This document shows positions 63,100 to 64,000 of a stretch of 64,000 nt of DNA, one piece after another; the first letter of the stretch is position 1; every line of letters starts with the position of its first letter. The position numbers and the translations under genes were made by a program. Where the stretch lies: the NCBI GenBank assembly GCA_910591455.2, contig OU342826.1:6021052-6085051 (forward strand), written 5' to 3'. The DNA is from Pholis gunnellus (lineage: Eukaryota; Chordata; Actinopteri; Perciformes; Pholidae). The notes under the pieces are model-generated. The model saw nothing but the letters and a program-made list of their open reading frames with translations, was not told where the DNA came from and did not search any database.

Positions 63100-64000
63100 G
63101 TGTATCAGAGCGTGGAAAAACCTCAAACCCACCAGGTATCCCTCCACATCGGGCCTGGCTGCTGCTGCTGCTTCTCTCTAAACATGTTTAGCGGGTCAAG
63201 AGGCAGTTTGGGATCCCTCAAGTTCTTGCCCGTGGCTTAATCTTTGTTGTCATTTCATCTAAGCCATCCAGTATCGCCAAATAGATTAGAGAGTCCAGAG
63301 GCCAGGTGCCAACTCCCATAAGTGGCTTACCACCTGAGAACTTATTCCAAAAAAGAGCCTCGCCGACTCACACGAGCAAACAGAGAGAGACCACCCATAC
63401 GGTGTGAATGCAGCATGGAGTCTTAATTATTCTTTCCTGGCAAGTTTGCTGCTGCAAAAAAAAATGTGTATTAATTAACAGTGAAATAGTGCAGTCACAT
63501 GGTTCGAGGAGCAAACTTAATGATAATCAGTTCCAATGAGTTAATAGGTGTGAGATTCTAGCCAGTGCACAACAGGTCAACGGAACGTTCATGTGGAATT
63601 AAGTTTACCAGCACGCTCACAATAAAGCGTTCATGGAGAACTAAGTTCCAAGTAATAAATAACGAACACACACAATTAACTTTGTCTGTATTTTTCCTAT
63701 AATTAGTGGCAAATTACATTTTTTTTTTTTTTTCCTTCCAGGAAATAATTAGGAAATGACTGACTAATAAAATGAAGTGGTGTCTTGTTTATCATCTGGC
63801 AAACCACTCGGGGGTCCTTAAAAACTACCATAATGCTGCTGGCTTCTAATTCACACCACGCTTCGTATTGGGGCGGTAGCGGAGTAACGGATGATGTTCC
63901 GTAAAAAGAAACGATCAGTAAATCGGCATTAAAGTTTTCTAGCTTTTATAAATTATAACATCGTGATGTTTTCAAAATGTAATGTAGTTTCGGCGGGAAA

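Larger units (their letters stand above)
59367..64000 (-). other. arap2 intron upstream of window exon 1 (partial)
   Basis: At least 4.63 kb. I searched for the preceding ArfGAP zinc-finger exon (CX2C...CX2C) on the minus strand and did not find it, so it should lie beyond 64000. Contents: (CTG)5 near 61118, (CA)20 at 61319-61359, a 15-bp tandem duplication at 62038-62067, G35 at 63064-63098 and T14 near 63719. Confidence 0.75.

Noticed and set aside
59367..64000. Search for the upstream ArfGAP zinc-finger exon
   Set aside because: No minus-strand exon with CX2C pairs and a one-base overhang joining to exon 1 was found, so the gene is treated as cut by the window edge.

Overview
This window is vertebrate nuclear DNA and almost certainly from a teleost fish. 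Short exons (36 to 213 nt, plus a 357-nt last coding exon) with canonical GT/AG borders lie in large introns full of (CA)n, (GA)n and long poly-G/poly-C tracts. The dispersed repeats are of types seen in teleosts: a tRNA-derived SINE, hAT-like MITE fragments and a Penelope-like element fossil. There is no bacterial gene organisation, operon, CRISPR array or plasmid/phage feature.

The only protein-coding gene I can support is the 3' part of arap2 (ArfGAP, RhoGAP, ankyrin repeat and PH domain protein 2), on the minus strand. Twenty-two coding exons run from 59366 down to the stop codon at 9034-9036. They join in one continuous reading frame of 970 residues. That is roughly the C-terminal 55-60% of the protein, judged against a remembered human length of about 1,700 residues. 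In order they encode the end of the ArfGAP domain (including the CX4R arginine), an ankyrin-like segment, PH3, PH4, a RhoGAP domain whose arginine-finger position is Glu, a Ras-associating domain, PH5 and a low-complexity tail. The SAM domain, PH1, PH2 and the ArfGAP zinc cysteines must lie beyond 64000.

Layout: 1-8030 is downstream intergenic sequence with a (TC)n tract and a SINE fragment. About 8030-9033 is the likely 3' UTR. From 9034 to 59366 are the arap2 exons and introns. From 59367 to 64000 is part of a further intron of more than 4.6 kb. The introns hold no other gene I can defend. They do hold a degraded GIY-YIG end of a Penelope-like element (about 15240-15945), several MITE fragments, a 132-bp (CA)66 array, eleven poly-G/poly-C runs of 15-35 bases (counting one in the 3' UTR), and low-complexity tracts directly beside splice sites.

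I did not find an undescribed biological system. The points most worth a second look are the substituted arginine finger, a 36-nt in-frame microexon inside PH5, a 3' splice site whose pyrimidine tract is mostly a UG repeat, an excess of GTAC donor sites, and a G26/C23 pair able to fold on itself.
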